Shown in pieces: positions 17,344 to 28,019 of a stretch of 64,000 bases of DNA. The DNA is from Streptomyces albofaciens JCM 4342 (GTDB lineage Bacteria > Actinomycetota > Actinomycetes > Streptomycetales > Streptomycetaceae): positions 124,001 to 188,000 of the forward strand of contig NZ_PDCM01000001.1 in NCBI RefSeq assembly GCF_008634025.1, read 5' to 3'. The translations under genes were made by a program, and so were the position numbers. The stretch's first letter is position 1; the number at the start of each line of letters is the position of its first letter. The notes under the pieces were generated by a model. It searched no databases and was not told the origin of the DNA. It was given only the letters and a program-made list of their open reading frames with translations.

Positions 17344-18852
17344 CTAGTACGAGAAGGCCATCGGCCGGTCGGCGTCCGCGTGGTCGCCGCCGATCTTGGT
17401 GGGCGGGTTGAGGTCGTCGTCCGTCAGTTCCGGCGGCCCGGCCTTGACGTACTTGACCAGCAGACGGACCTCGATGACCGCGAGGATCGCGTACAGCAGG
17501 GTGAAGACGGTCATCGACGTGAGCACCTCGCCCTGCGAGACGCCGGGGGAGACCGCCGAGGAGGTCTTCAGGACGCCGTAGACGACCCAGGGCTGGCGGC
17601 CCATCTCGGTGAAGATCCAGCCCCAGGAGTTGGCGATCAGCGGGAAGCCGAGGGTGACGAACGCCAGCGACCAGTACGCCTTGCTCAGCCGTACGCCGAG
17701 CACCTTGTTCTTGGTCAGCGCCAGGTTGGGTGGTTCCTCGTCCCCCGTCCGCAGGCCCGGCGCGAGCCAGAACTTCTTGCGGGTGAGCCAGAGTCCGGCC
17801 AGGCCGACGGCGAACGAGGCCATGCCGAAGCCGATCATCCAGCGGAAGCCCCAGTAGGCGACGGGGATGTTGGGCCGGTAGTCGCCGGGCCCGTACTTCT
17901 GTTGCTCGGACTTGTTGACGTCGTTGATGCCGGGGACCGGCGAGGAGAAGTCGTCGTGGGCCAGGAAGGACAGCAGGCCGGGTATCTCGACGGCGACCTT
18001 GTTGTGGCCCTTGTCCACGTCCCCGTAGGCGAAGACGGAGAACGGCGCGGGGGCCTCCTTGTCCCACAGGGCCTCGGCGGCGGCCATCTTCATCGGCTGC
18101 TGCCGGAACATGACCTTGCCGAGCTGGTCGCCGCTGAGCGCGGTGAGCGCGCCGGCGATCACCAGGGTGATCAGGCCGAGCCGCAGCGAGGTGCGCATCA
18201 CCTTGACGTGCTTCTTGCGCATCAGGTGGTACGCGGCGATGCCGACCATGAACGCGGCGCCGGTCAGGAAGGCGGCGGTCAGCGTGTGGAAGACGACGAC
18301 GAGCGTGGTGTCCTGGGTCAGCACCTTCCAGAAGTCGGTCAGCTCGGCACGGCCGGTGGCGGCGTTGTACTTGTAGCCGACCGGGTGCTGCATCCAGGAG
18401 TTGGCGGCGAGGATGAAGTACGCCGACAGGATCGTGCCGATCGAGACCATCCACATGCAGAAGCAGTGGATCTTTTTCGGCAACTTGTCCCAGCCGAAGA
18501 TCCACAGCCCGATGAAGGTGGATTCGAAGAAGAACGCGATGAGGGCCTCGAACGCGAGCGGAGCGCCGAAGACGTCACCGACGAACCGCGAGTAGTCGGA
18601 CCAGTTCATGCCGAACTGGAACTCCTGGACGAGGCCGGTGACGACACCCATCGCGATGTTGATCAGGAAGAGCTTGCCCCAGAACTTGGTGGCCTTGAGG
18701 TACTTCTCCTTGCCCGTGCGTACCCAGGCGGTCTCCAGTCCGGCCACCAGGGCGGCAAGGGAGATCGTCAGAGGCACGAACAGGAAGTGGTAGACGGTCG
18801 TGATGCCGAATTGCCATCGCGCCAGGGTCTCTGGCGCCAACGCCAGGTCCAC
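17344..18852 (-). CDS. cydA: Cytochrome bd oxidase subunit I (CydA)
   Basis: This 502-residue haem-carrying subunit of cytochrome bd oxidase begins LALAPETLARWQFG, with the conserved region containing the haem b595 histidine following at YHFLFVPLTI. The Q-loop side carries the GKVMFRQQPMKMAAAEA landmark with its lysine-glutamate pair. The start is GTG at 18852 with AAGGAG seven bases ahead; an upstream ATG in the same frame has no support. The gene heads cydA-cydB-cydCD, and a perfect Rex operator lies about 107 bp upstream. Expression should therefore rise when NADH is high, as under oxygen limitation. Confidence 0.97.
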   Translation of the reverse strand: MDLALAPETLARWQFGITTVYHFLFVPLTISLAALVAGLETAWVRTGKEKYLKATKFWGKLFLINIAMGVVTGLVQEFQFGMNWSDYSRFVGDVFGAPLAFEALIAFFFESTFIGLWIFGWDKLPKKIHCFCMWMVSIGTILSAYFILAANSWMQHPVGYKYNAATGRAELTDFWKVLTQDTTLVVVFHTLTAAFLTGAAFMVGIAAYHLMRKKHVKVMRTSLRLGLITLVIAGALTALSGDQLGKVMFRQQPMKMAAAEALWDKEAPAPFSVFAYGDVDKGHNKVAVEIPGLLSFLAHDDFSSPVPGINDVNKSEQQKYGPGDYRPNIPVAYWGFRWMIGFGMASFAVGLAGLWLTRKKFWLAPGLRTGDEEPPNLALTKNKVLGVRLSKAYWSLAFVTLGFPLIANSWGWIFTEMGRQPWVVYGVLKTSSAVSPGVSQGEVLTSMTVFTLLYAILAVIEVRLLVKYVKAGPPELTDDDLNPPTKIGGDHADADRPMAFSY

Positions 18853-18872
18853 GTCGAGTCTCTCCTTACGTC

Positions 18873-18912
18873 GCCGTGTGCTGACTACGGCTGCCGTGTG
18901 CTGACTACGGCA
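18873..18912. repeat. 20-bp tandem duplication in the cydA leader
   Basis: Two adjacent 20-bp copies at 18873-18892 and 18893-18912 differ only in the last base. They fall between the cydA ribosome binding site and the Rex operator, so they lengthen the leader or promoter region. Confidence 0.85.
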
Positions 18913-18958
18913 CTTTTCGCCCCGTATGCCCCAATAGAAGCGGGACATAAAGGGCGCT

Positions 18959-18974
18959 TGTGAACGCGTTCACA
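18959..18974. promoter_or_regulatory. Rex operator (ROP site)
   Basis: TGTGAACGCGTTCACA matches the Rex operator consensus TGTGAAC-N2-GTTCACA exactly. Rex is the NADH/NAD-sensing repressor known to control cyd operons in Streptomyces. A second half-site (TTCACAAGC) follows directly. Confidence 0.93.
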
Positions 18975-19101
18975 TTCACAAGCAATTATTACCCATGGCT
19001 CGTTTCCGTTCTTGACTGGGGGTGCGTGACTACGGTCACGCATGAGAAAGGCGCGCGGGAACCCTTCCCGCGCGCTTCAACAAGTTGTTGAATTCGGCGC
19101 C

Positions 19102-19476
19102 ATGGACCTACGCATACGTCTGTCATGGCCGACCGGTCAGCTGACCGCCACCCTCGGCGACACCCCGTCCGCCAGGGCCCTCACCGCCGCCCTGCCGCTG
19201 GTCGCCACCGCCCGAACCTGGGGCGAAGAGGTCTACTTCGGCACCGGGCTCACCCTCGCCCTTGAGGACGACGCGCAACAGGTCGTCGACCCGGGCACCG
19301 TCACCTTCTGGACCGAGGGCAGCGCGCTGGCGCTGCCCTACGGACCCACACCCATATCCAGGGGGACGGAGTCCCGTCTGGCCTCCCCCTGCAACGTGCT
19401 CGGCCGCCTCGACGGCGACCCGCGCGCGCTGGACACGGTGCGCGACGGTGACCCCGTGCGCGTCGAGCGCGCGTGA
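19102..19476 (+). CDS. Cyclophilin-like fold protein
   Basis: This 124-residue soluble protein resembles the small cyclophilin-like (DUF3830/DUF369 type) family. It has a beta-rich N-terminus (MDLRIRLSW), a TPSARALTAALPL helix and a Trp-containing GEEVYFGTG section. Its biochemical role is unknown, and it lacks clear isomerase active-site residues. The ATG at 19102 starts the domain; an upstream ATG at 19042 gives an unlikely leader. It is divergent from cydA and convergent with the aminotransferase gene. Confidence 0.75.
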   Translation: MDLRIRLSWPTGQLTATLGDTPSARALTAALPLVATARTWGEEVYFGTGLTLALEDDAQQVVDPGTVTFWTEGSALALPYGPTPISRGTESRLASPCNVLGRLDGDPRALDTVRDGDPVRVERA

Positions 19477-19541
19477 TCCGTCACCCCGAGGGGGCCTGCC
19501 CCACCCGGCCCGACCGCCGTATCAGCATCGAGCGGAACCAT

Positions 19542-19584
19542 CCGATCAGTTCGCAGCTCTTTCCCGATCAGTTCACAGCTCTTT
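19542..19584. repeat. 22-bp repeat copying the aminotransferase gene end
   Basis: CCGATCAGTTCRCAGCTCTTT occurs at 19542-19562 and 19564-19584. The second copy contains the last codons and stop of the aminotransferase gene; the first lies just beyond it. Confidence 0.8.
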
Positions 19585-20652
19585 GCGGAACTGCTCGGCC
19601 GCCTCCAGGAACAGATCCATCGCCGCCGTCTCGCCGATCGTCACGCGCACGCCTTCGCCCGGGAAGGGCCGCACGACCACGCCCGCCTTCTCGCACGCCG
19701 CCGCGAAGTCGAGCGTACGGTCGCCCAGCCGCAGCCAGACGAAGTTCGCGTGCGTCTCGGGGACCGTCCAGCCCTGCGCGGTCAGCGCCTCGCAGACCCG
19801 GGTCCGCTCCGTGACCAGCGCGTCGACCCGTTCCATCAGCGCGCCCTCGCTGCGCAGCGACGCGATCGCCGCCTCCTGCGCGAGCTGGCTCACGCCGAAC
19901 GGAACGGCCGTCTTGCGCAGCGCCGCCGCCACCGGCTCATGGGCCACCGCGAAGCCGATCCGCAGGCCGGCGAGCCCGTACGCCTTGGAGAAGGTCCGCA
20001 GCACGCAGACGTTGGGGCGGTCGCGGTACAGGTCCAGGCCGTTCGGCACGTCCGCGTCACGGATGAACTCCTGGTACGCCTCGTCCAGGACGATCAGGAT
20101 GTCGCTCGGCACCCGGTCCAGGAACGCCTCCAGCTCCGCCCGGCGGACAACGGTGCCGGTGGGGTTGTTGGGGTTGCAGACGAAGATCAGCCGGGTGCGG
20201 TCGGTTATCGCCGCGTACATGGCGTCCAGGTCGTGCACCTCACCGTAGGTCAGCGGGACCTGGACGGAGGTGGCACCGGCGACCTGGGTGACGATCGGGT
20301 ACGCCTCGAAGGACCGCCACGCGAAGATCACCTCATCACCGGGCCCGGCCGTCGACTGGACCAGCTGCTGGGCCACGCCCACCGAGCCGGTGCCCGTCGC
20401 CAGGTGCTCGACGGGCACCGAGAAGTGCTCGGACAGCTCCGCCATCAGGCCCGCGCAGGACATGTCCGGGTAGCGGTTGAAGCTCCCCGCGGCGGTCACC
20501 GCGCTCTCCAGGACGCCGGGCAGCGGCGGGTAGGGGTTCTCGTTCGAGGACAGCTTGTACGTGACGGGGCCGCCCGCAGCAGCCGGCTTGCCGGGCTTGT
20601 AGGTAGGGATGCCGTCCAGCGCAGCGCGCAGCTTCGGGCTCTTCTCGCTCAC
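19573..20652 (-). CDS. Histidinol-phosphate aminotransferase-like protein
   Basis: This is a 359-residue fold-type I PLP aminotransferase close to HisC. It contains [13 protein letters not shown] (substrate and PLP loop), [18 protein letters not shown] and the PLP lysine in [16 protein letters not shown]. It would move an amino group between glutamate and histidinol phosphate or an aromatic keto acid. There is no his operon nearby, so it may be the second HisC-like enzyme seen in many Streptomyces, possibly an aromatic aminotransferase. The start is GTG at 20652, with GAGGAGG at a good distance. Confidence 0.88.
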   Translation of the reverse strand: MSEKSPKLRAALDGIPTYKPGKPAAAGGPVTYKLSSNENPYPPLPGVLESAVTAAGSFNRYPDMSCAGLMAELSEHFSVPVEHLATGTGSVGVAQQLVQSTAGPGDEVIFAWRSFEAYPIVTQVAGATSVQVPLTYGEVHDLDAMYAAITDRTRLIFVCNPNNPTGTVVRRAELEAFLDRVPSDILIVLDEAYQEFIRDADVPNGLDLYRDRPNVCVLRTFSKAYGLAGLRIGFAVAHEPVAAALRKTAVPFGVSQLAQEAAIASLRSEGALMERVDALVTERTRVCEALTAQGWTVPETHANFVWLRLGDRTLDFAAACEKAGVVVRPFPGEGVRVTIGETAAMDLFLEAAEQFRKEL

Positions 20653-21165
20653 CGCAAATTCCTCCTCGACCGTGCCGTCCGTCGCCAATACTGCACACCT
20701 TATGAGGATTGGCCCGTCAGGCGTAGGCCCTGTCCGATACGGAGGGGGAGATACCGGGCGGGAGGGGCGGCGGAGCGGCGGTTAGCGGACCGGTGACCGC
20801 CCCCACCGCCCGCCGCCGACCAAGATCGAGCCGTCCTCTGCCATGATCCGTACCGGGCCCACCGAAGATCGCCCCGCACCCCCGGCCCGGCCGTGCACGC
20901 CCTTGGGGAGCGCTCCTCCCTGCGTAACGCGCCGGTGGCTCGCGCCGTGGCGCGCATCCCTCGTGAAGGTGACTTGAGACCGCTTCGAGACCTGGACCAA
21001 TCGGCAGGGGACTCCCGAGGACGCTCAATCAGGAACTGGCAGAACAGGCCAAACCCCTTCGTTTCCCAGGGCATTCGGGCCACACCACCGTGCAGAAACG
21101 TGCCTTTCCACTCTTGTACGCACCGCCCCGCGAAAGGACCGCCCGAGCCCTACTATCGGCTCGCC
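20653..21165. other. Divergent spacer aminotransferase/LacI
   Basis: This 513-bp spacer holds no supported gene. The only operator-like element I see is the 10-bp palindrome GGAGCGCTCC at 20907-20916, the sort of site a LacI-family protein could use. The support is weak. Confidence 0.35.
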
Positions 21166-22266
21166 ATGACAGCAGCAGGGAAGCACCAGGTGAGCCGGTC
21201 TACCGGTCGCCGGCTGGGGCGGGCAGGCATCCGGGACGTGGCCGCCGCAGCCGGGGTATCCATCACGACTGTCTCCGACGCGCTCAACGGCAAGGGCCGG
21301 CTTCCGGATGCCACCCGTCGCCACGTCCGCGAGGTGGCCGACCGGTTGGGCTACCGCCCTTCCGCCGCCGCCCGCACGCTCCGTACCGGCAAGTCAGGGC
21401 TCATCGGCCTGACCGTCACCACGTACGGGGATGAACCTTTCACCTTCACCGAATTCGCGTACTTCGCGGAAATGGCCAGAGCCGCCACCTCGGCGGCGCT
21501 CGCCCGCGGCTACGCCCTCGTCATCCTGCCCGCGACCTCCCGCCACGACGTCTGGTCGAACGTCGCCCTGGACGGCACCGTCGTCATCGATCCGGCCGAC
21601 GGCGACCCCGTCGTCACGGAACTCGTCCGGCACGGCATCCCCGTCGTCTCCGACGGCCGCCCCGGCGGCACCCTCCCCGTGATGGGCTGGGTGGACAACG
21701 ACCACGAGGCGGCCGTCCTGGGCCTCCTCGACCACCTCGCCGACGCCGGCGCCCGTCGCATCGGCCTGCTCACCGGCACCACCACCGACACCTACACCCG
21801 GCTCTCCACCACGGCGTACCTGCGCTGGTGCGAGCGGGTCGGGCAGGACCCGGTGTACGAGTCCTACCCCGCCCACGACCCGTGCGCGGGAGCGGTGGCG
21901 GCCGACCGGCTGCTGGCCCGCCCGGACCGCCCGGACGCGGTGTACGGCCTCTTCGACCCGAACGGCACCGACCTGCTCGCGGCGGCCAGACGCTACGGGC
22001 TGCGCGTCCCCGAGGACCTCCTGCTGGTCTGTTGCAGCGAGTCCACGGTCTACGCCACGACCGAGCCGCCGATCACCACCCTCTCCCTCAAGCCGCGCCG
22101 GATCGGCACGGCCGTCGTCCAGCTCCTCATCGACGCCATCGAAGGGCTGGACAGCGGGCGGCCGGTCGAGCAGGTGATACCGACGGACCTGATCGTGCGG
22201 ACCTCCTCCCAGCGCAGGTCCACGCGTACGACCGTCAGCCCGCCGCGGGGGCCCGCCGGGGCTTGA
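21166..22266 (+). CDS. LacI family transcriptional regulator
   Basis: This 366-residue regulator has an N-terminal LacI helix-turn-helix at about residues 20-70 (DVAAAAGVSITTVSDALNGK), followed by the two-lobed periplasmic-binding-protein-like effector domain. ISITTVSDAL and the hinge GYRPSAAARTLRTGKS are typical. The ligand, perhaps a sugar or nucleoside, cannot be read from sequence. No sugar operon is adjacent, so the gene may act elsewhere or on itself. A hairpin terminator follows 16 bp after the stop. Confidence 0.92.
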   Translation: MTAAGKHQVSRSTGRRLGRAGIRDVAAAAGVSITTVSDALNGKGRLPDATRRHVREVADRLGYRPSAAARTLRTGKSGLIGLTVTTYGDEPFTFTEFAYFAEMARAATSAALARGYALVILPATSRHDVWSNVALDGTVVIDPADGDPVVTELVRHGIPVVSDGRPGGTLPVMGWVDNDHEAAVLGLLDHLADAGARRIGLLTGTTTDTYTRLSTTAYLRWCERVGQDPVYESYPAHDPCAGAVAADRLLARPDRPDAVYGLFDPNGTDLLAAARRYGLRVPEDLLLVCCSESTVYATTEPPITTLSLKPRRIGTAVVQLLIDAIEGLDSGRPVEQVIPTDLIVRTSSQRRSTRTTVSPPRGPAGA

Positions 22267-22282
22267 CCGTCACACGTTCGAG

Positions 22283-22319
22283 CGGCCGTACGGATGCGAT
22301 TGACGCGTCCGTACGGCCG
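22283..22319. terminator. Terminator hairpin after the lacI-type gene
   Basis: A perfect 12-bp stem, CGGCCGTACGGA with its complement, has a 13-nt loop and lies 16 bp after the stop codon. Confidence 0.8.
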
Positions 22320-22736
22320 GAGGTTTGTGGCGGTGGTGACTGTTGCTGTGGCGGTGGCCCAACCCGCCCCGGCACACCCCCACCTGCCGCCCGCCTCCCC
22401 CGTACGAGATCGGCACGCCCGACGTACGGAAACAGCGCGCACACGTCGCGCCACCCCGCGCGCCCCCACCCCCCAGACGCCGCTCCGGCGCACCGCCCGG
22501 CCACTTCGCCATGTCGTACCACCGCCGTGCCGTCGGCCGGACACTCCCTCGACCGGGATAAAATCGGCACGAAAGCGGAGCAATCGGCAGCGAACGTCGG
22601 GGGTCGAGCGATTGACCACCCCCGGGTGCGTCACAAGCCGCGAGCGGCATTCCTATGATGGGCGCACGACACCACGGACCGCCGTCGACCAGGCAAGGTC
22701 CGCGAGGTGCACGGCGGCGCGACGGTGGAGGGGTCG
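22320..22736. other. Spacer upstream of the phosphoesterase gene
   Basis: No gene is supported here. This is the promoter region of the following phosphoesterase; antisense frames in it are proline/arginine-rich shadows. Confidence 0.45.
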
Positions 22737-23912
22737 ATGACTCAGGGGGCCAGTGTGGGACCCATGGTGCGGACCATGCCGGCACAACCTCCGGCTCCGG
22801 CACAACCGCCTGCCCCGCCGGTTCCGCCGGCGCCCGCGGTCCCCCCGCCCCCGGGGATGCCGCCGGCCGCGTCGGCCGCGCCTGAGGCACCGCACGGCAT
22901 GCCGCCCGAGTACACGCCCACCGAGCGCTCCCTCCCGGTGATCGGCGCTGGTGCCCCGGCCGGGCCCGGCCAGGCGACGGGCCGTACGGACCTGCCGCCC
23001 GTCACCCGTACGGACACCCTCATCGACCGCCCGACCGTCGACCTGACGGCCGTCCCCGAGTCGGCCGTACCGGCCGAGCAGCACAAGAAGGGCGGCGGTC
23101 CGCTGTACGTCGTCGGTGACGTGCACGGCTACTACGACGAGCTGCGCGAGGCGCTCGCCGCCGAAGGCCTCATCGACGCGGACGGCCAGTGGGCGGCGGG
23201 CAACGCCCGCCTGTGGTTCCTCGGCGACTTCACCGACCGCGGCCCGGACGGCATCGGCGTCATCGACCTCGTCATGCAGCTGTCCGCCGAGGCCGCGGCG
23301 GCCGGCGGCTACTGCAAGGCCCTGATGGGCAACCACGAGCTGCTGCTGCTGGGGGCCAAGCGGTTCGGCGACACCCCGGTGCAGTCCGGCGCCGGCACCG
23401 CGTCCTTCCAGGCCGCCTGGCTCCTCAACGGCGGCCAGAAGAGCGACATGGACCGCCTCCAGGACCACCACCTGCAGTGGATGGCCCGCCTGGACGCCGT
23501 GATGGAGGAGGACGGGCACCTGCTCGTGCACTCCGACACGACCGCCTACCTGGAGTACGGCGACTCCATCGAGGACGTCAACGACACCGTCCACGACGTC
23601 CTCACACGCAGCGACGCCGACGAGGTCTGGGACCTGTTCCGCAAGTTCACCAAGCGGTTCGCCTTCCGGGACGAGGAAGCGGGCCCGATGGCCGTCCGCG
23701 AACTCCTCGACACCTACGGCGGCGAGCGCGTGGTGCACGGCCACAGCCCGATCCCGTACCTCCTCGGCGAGGTCGGCGGCGAGGACGACGAGGGCGAGGG
23801 CGTCGCCGTCGAAGGACCGCACGTTTACGCCGACGGACTGGCCATCGCCATGGACGGCGGGGTCACCATGGCCGGAAAACTACTGGTCGTACAACTTCCC
23901 CTGACTGGCTGA
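22737..23912 (+). CDS. Metallophosphoesterase, Ser/Thr phosphatase-like
   Basis: This 391-residue protein has a disordered Pro/Ala-rich N-terminus (about residues 1-115) and a calcineurin-type phosphoesterase domain. The metal-binding motifs appear in order: GDVHGYYDEL, GDFTDRGPDG, GNHELL, LVHSDT and HGHSPIP. It should dephosphorylate proteins or small phosphoesters with a two-metal centre. The start at 22737 has GGAGGGG just upstream. The proline-rich head may be an interaction region. The gene stands alone. Confidence 0.9.
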   Translation: MTQGASVGPMVRTMPAQPPAPAQPPAPPVPPAPAVPPPPGMPPAASAAPEAPHGMPPEYTPTERSLPVIGAGAPAGPGQATGRTDLPPVTRTDTLIDRPTVDLTAVPESAVPAEQHKKGGGPLYVVGDVHGYYDELREALAAEGLIDADGQWAAGNARLWFLGDFTDRGPDGIGVIDLVMQLSAEAAAAGGYCKALMGNHELLLLGAKRFGDTPVQSGAGTASFQAAWLLNGGQKSDMDRLQDHHLQWMARLDAVMEEDGHLLVHSDTTAYLEYGDSIEDVNDTVHDVLTRSDADEVWDLFRKFTKRFAFRDEEAGPMAVRELLDTYGGERVVHGHSPIPYLLGEVGGEDDEGEGVAVEGPHVYADGLAIAMDGGVTMAGKLLVVQLPLTG

Positions 23913-24116
23913 CCGTTATCCGGGCAGGGGTAGCGGCAGGTAGGGAAGTGGCGCAGCGGGGTCCGAGCTGGACAGGAGCGGTCCCTATTTCCGCAAACAC
24001 CCTGTCACCCCGTGCCGGAGGCGCTCTACCATCGGTCTATCCGTAGCAGGCTCTCCTCCGTTTCCGCCCACTGCCCGGCCCACGCCGGCCTGTACGGCCC
24101 TACGGAGCATCGGGGG

Positions 24117-25022
24117 ATGCACATGAACAGCGCTCCGCACCTGCTGAGCGAGGATCGCGCGGAATTCGCGCGGCTCCTCGACGAGGCGCTGCGCACCGCG
24201 GAATACCGGCCGGAAATGGTCTCCGCGGCGGGCAAGCACCTCAACACCGAGCAGTTGCGCACCATGGCGCTCAGCGCCACGTCCGCCATCGCCGCATGCG
24301 CGACGGCCGAATACCGACACTACGTACGGCTCCGCGACGAGCTGCGCGCTCCGGTACCCGCACCGGACGCCGACGGCGTGGAGGTCCACGAGGAGAAAGG
24401 CACACCGGCGGGTTCCCCGGGGATGGATCTCGCCACCTCCGTGAGCGAGGCGGCGGAATCCGCCGGTGCCGGGCTGGCCGCGTTGCTCGCGGTCCTCGCC
24501 CCGGTACTGGCGGGGATCGCCGCCCTGCTCTTCCTGATCATCGGATACGTCCTGCGGACCATCGGGACCGATCCGGCCGCCGCCCAGCCGATGATCAGCG
24601 TGGGCTGGGTCTTCGCGGCGCTCACCGCCGCGGGCGCCCTGATCGCCATGGCGAGCCTGGTCCACGCGGCCTGGCGCAACGGCTCGACCTCCCTGCGCGC
24701 ACCACGCGGGGACGGCCGGGGCGGCCGCGCCAGGGAAGTGGAAGCCGCCCGGGACGCCTGGCGGCAGGCGCTCCTGGAGCGCGGGATACTGCCGTTCCTG
24801 CGTGAGGCCCTGACCGACCCGGCGACCGTCAACGGCCGCGACACGGCCCCGTACGTACCGCGTCGCGGCGTCGACGGCGGCAGCCGTATCCCGTCCCTGG
24901 GCTACTCGCGCCCCGACTTCACCAGCCCGGACGGCGGCCCGCCCGCCAGTCCCCGACCCCGCTTCACCAGCCCGGACTTCACCAGTCCCGATTACGGGGG
25001 GCCGGATCACCATCCTGAATAG
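24117..25022 (+). CDS. Membrane protein with two central helices
   Basis: This is a 301-residue protein of unknown function. Residues 1-110 are soluble and helical, then two hydrophobic segments follow (about 118-145 and 160-185; LAALLAVLAPVLAGIAALLFL and a partner). The cytoplasmic tail ends in a repeated PDFTSPD/RFTSPD phrase. The ATG at 24117 is preceded by GGGGG; an ATG two codons later is an alternative. A GC-rich hairpin follows the gene. I do not recognise a family. Confidence 0.75.
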   Translation: MHMNSAPHLLSEDRAEFARLLDEALRTAEYRPEMVSAAGKHLNTEQLRTMALSATSAIAACATAEYRHYVRLRDELRAPVPAPDADGVEVHEEKGTPAGSPGMDLATSVSEAAESAGAGLAALLAVLAPVLAGIAALLFLIIGYVLRTIGTDPAAAQPMISVGWVFAALTAAGALIAMASLVHAAWRNGSTSLRAPRGDGRGGRAREVEAARDAWRQALLERGILPFLREALTDPATVNGRDTAPYVPRRGVDGGSRIPSLGYSRPDFTSPDGGPPASPRPRFTSPDFTSPDYGGPDHHPE

Positions 25023-25042
25023 CGCCCATCGAACAGACCGCC

Positions 25043-25067
25043 GGGGCCCGGCCTGGTGCCGGGCCCC
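25043..25067. terminator. Terminator hairpin
   Basis: A 10-bp stem (GGGGCCCGGC with its complement) and a 5-nt loop lie 20 bp after the membrane-protein stop. Confidence 0.75.
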
Positions 25068-25106
25068 CGTGGTGCGTGGGTCCGCCCAATGGCGATGATT
25101 CCAGGG

Positions 25107-25225
25107 TGTGTTCTTGCTTTGGAGGGCATGTTCCTGTTTCAGAGGACGTGTTCCTCTTTCAGGAGACGTGTGCCTCTTTCAGAAGGCATGTTCCCGTTTC
25201 CAGGGCGTGTTCCCGTTGAGGAACG
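25107..25225. repeat. 20-bp minisatellite
   Basis: Six contiguous units beginning RTGTTCC start at 25107, 25128, 25148, 25168, 25188 and 25207. The block is noticeably richer in T than its surroundings and lies upstream of the methyltransferase gene. Confidence 0.8.
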
Positions 25226-25309
25226 GCTGCGCCAAGCCCCGGTGCCACCGACCCGGCGGCGGAAAACCTGAGCACCTCGGCTCGCCCGCCAAGAACTATC
25301 GTCACGACC

Positions 25310-25957
25310 ATGGTCGAACACGATGCCCTCACCACCACCCGCGACGCCTACGATGCCGCTGCCACCACGTACGCACAACTGTTCAGCGACACGCTGCGGG
25401 ACAGTCCCCTGGACCGCGCGATCTTGGGTGTCTTCGCCGAGGCCGTGCGGGCGAGTGGCGGCGGCCAGGTCGCGGACCTGGGGTGCGGGCCCGGCCATGT
25501 CACCGCTTACCTGGACGGGCTGGGGCTGGCGGCGTTCGGCGTCGACGCCTCGCCCGCGATGATCGAGTTGGCGCGGCAGGCTCGTCCGGACCTGCGCTTC
25601 GAGGTGGGTTCGATGGCCGCGTTGGACATCGCCGACGGCACACTGGACGGCGTACTGTCGCGCTGGTCCGTCATCCACACCCCGCCGAATGAAGTGCCGC
25701 TCATCTTGGCGGAGTTCAACCGTGTTCTGGCGCCTGGTGGCCACCTTCTGATCGGTTTCTCGGCGAGCGAGGATTCGTCCCATCCGACGCAGGTCTTCGA
25801 TCACGCGGTCGCGCCGGCCTACCGGTGGTGGCCCGATCATCTCGCGGGGCTGCTGCGCACGGCCGGGTTGGCCGAGGTGGCCCGGATGGTGCGCGAGCCT
25901 CAGCCCACCGACCGGCGGCAGTTCCGTGAGGTGCAACTGCTCGCCCGTAAAGCCTGA
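25310..25957 (+). CDS. Class I SAM-dependent methyltransferase
   Basis: This 215-residue methyltransferase has a Rossmann fold. Motif I is VADLGCGPGHVTAYL near residue 48, the acidic residue of motif II lies in FGVDASP, and post-motif sections SMAALDIADGTLDGVLS and LAPGGHLLIGF follow in order. The acceptor is unknown. A small secondary metabolite, quinone or lipid are all compatible. The gene converges on thiC, with a shared bidirectional terminator. Confidence 0.9.
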   Translation: MVEHDALTTTRDAYDAAATTYAQLFSDTLRDSPLDRAILGVFAEAVRASGGGQVADLGCGPGHVTAYLDGLGLAAFGVDASPAMIELARQARPDLRFEVGSMAALDIADGTLDGVLSRWSVIHTPPNEVPLILAEFNRVLAPGGHLLIGFSASEDSSHPTQVFDHAVAPAYRWWPDHLAGLLRTAGLAEVARMVREPQPTDRRQFREVQLLARKA

Positions 25958-25974
25958 TCGGTGCGTACGTGAAG

Positions 25975-26008
25975 GCGGGAGGCCCTCGACGGGTGGAGGG
26001 CCTCCCGC
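25975..26008. terminator. Bidirectional terminator, methyltransferase/thiC
   Basis: A perfect 13-bp stem (GCGGGAGGCCCTC with its complement) and an 8-nt loop lie between two convergent genes. Confidence 0.88.
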
Positions 26009-26015
26009 TCCTCGC

Positions 26016-27938
<1,923 letters not shown>

Positions 27939-28019
27939 GATTGCAAAGGTGCCACCACGGTAGCGGCCGGTGTGGCGCGGTGAACAGGGGGCCCTGCTGG
28001 TTCTTGCGATGATCGGGCG

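Noticed and set aside
16288..18963. Plus-strand frame of about 890 codons opposite cydA and cydB
   Set aside because: It is an antisense shadow of two firmly identified genes, with an Arg/Asp/Gln-rich composition.
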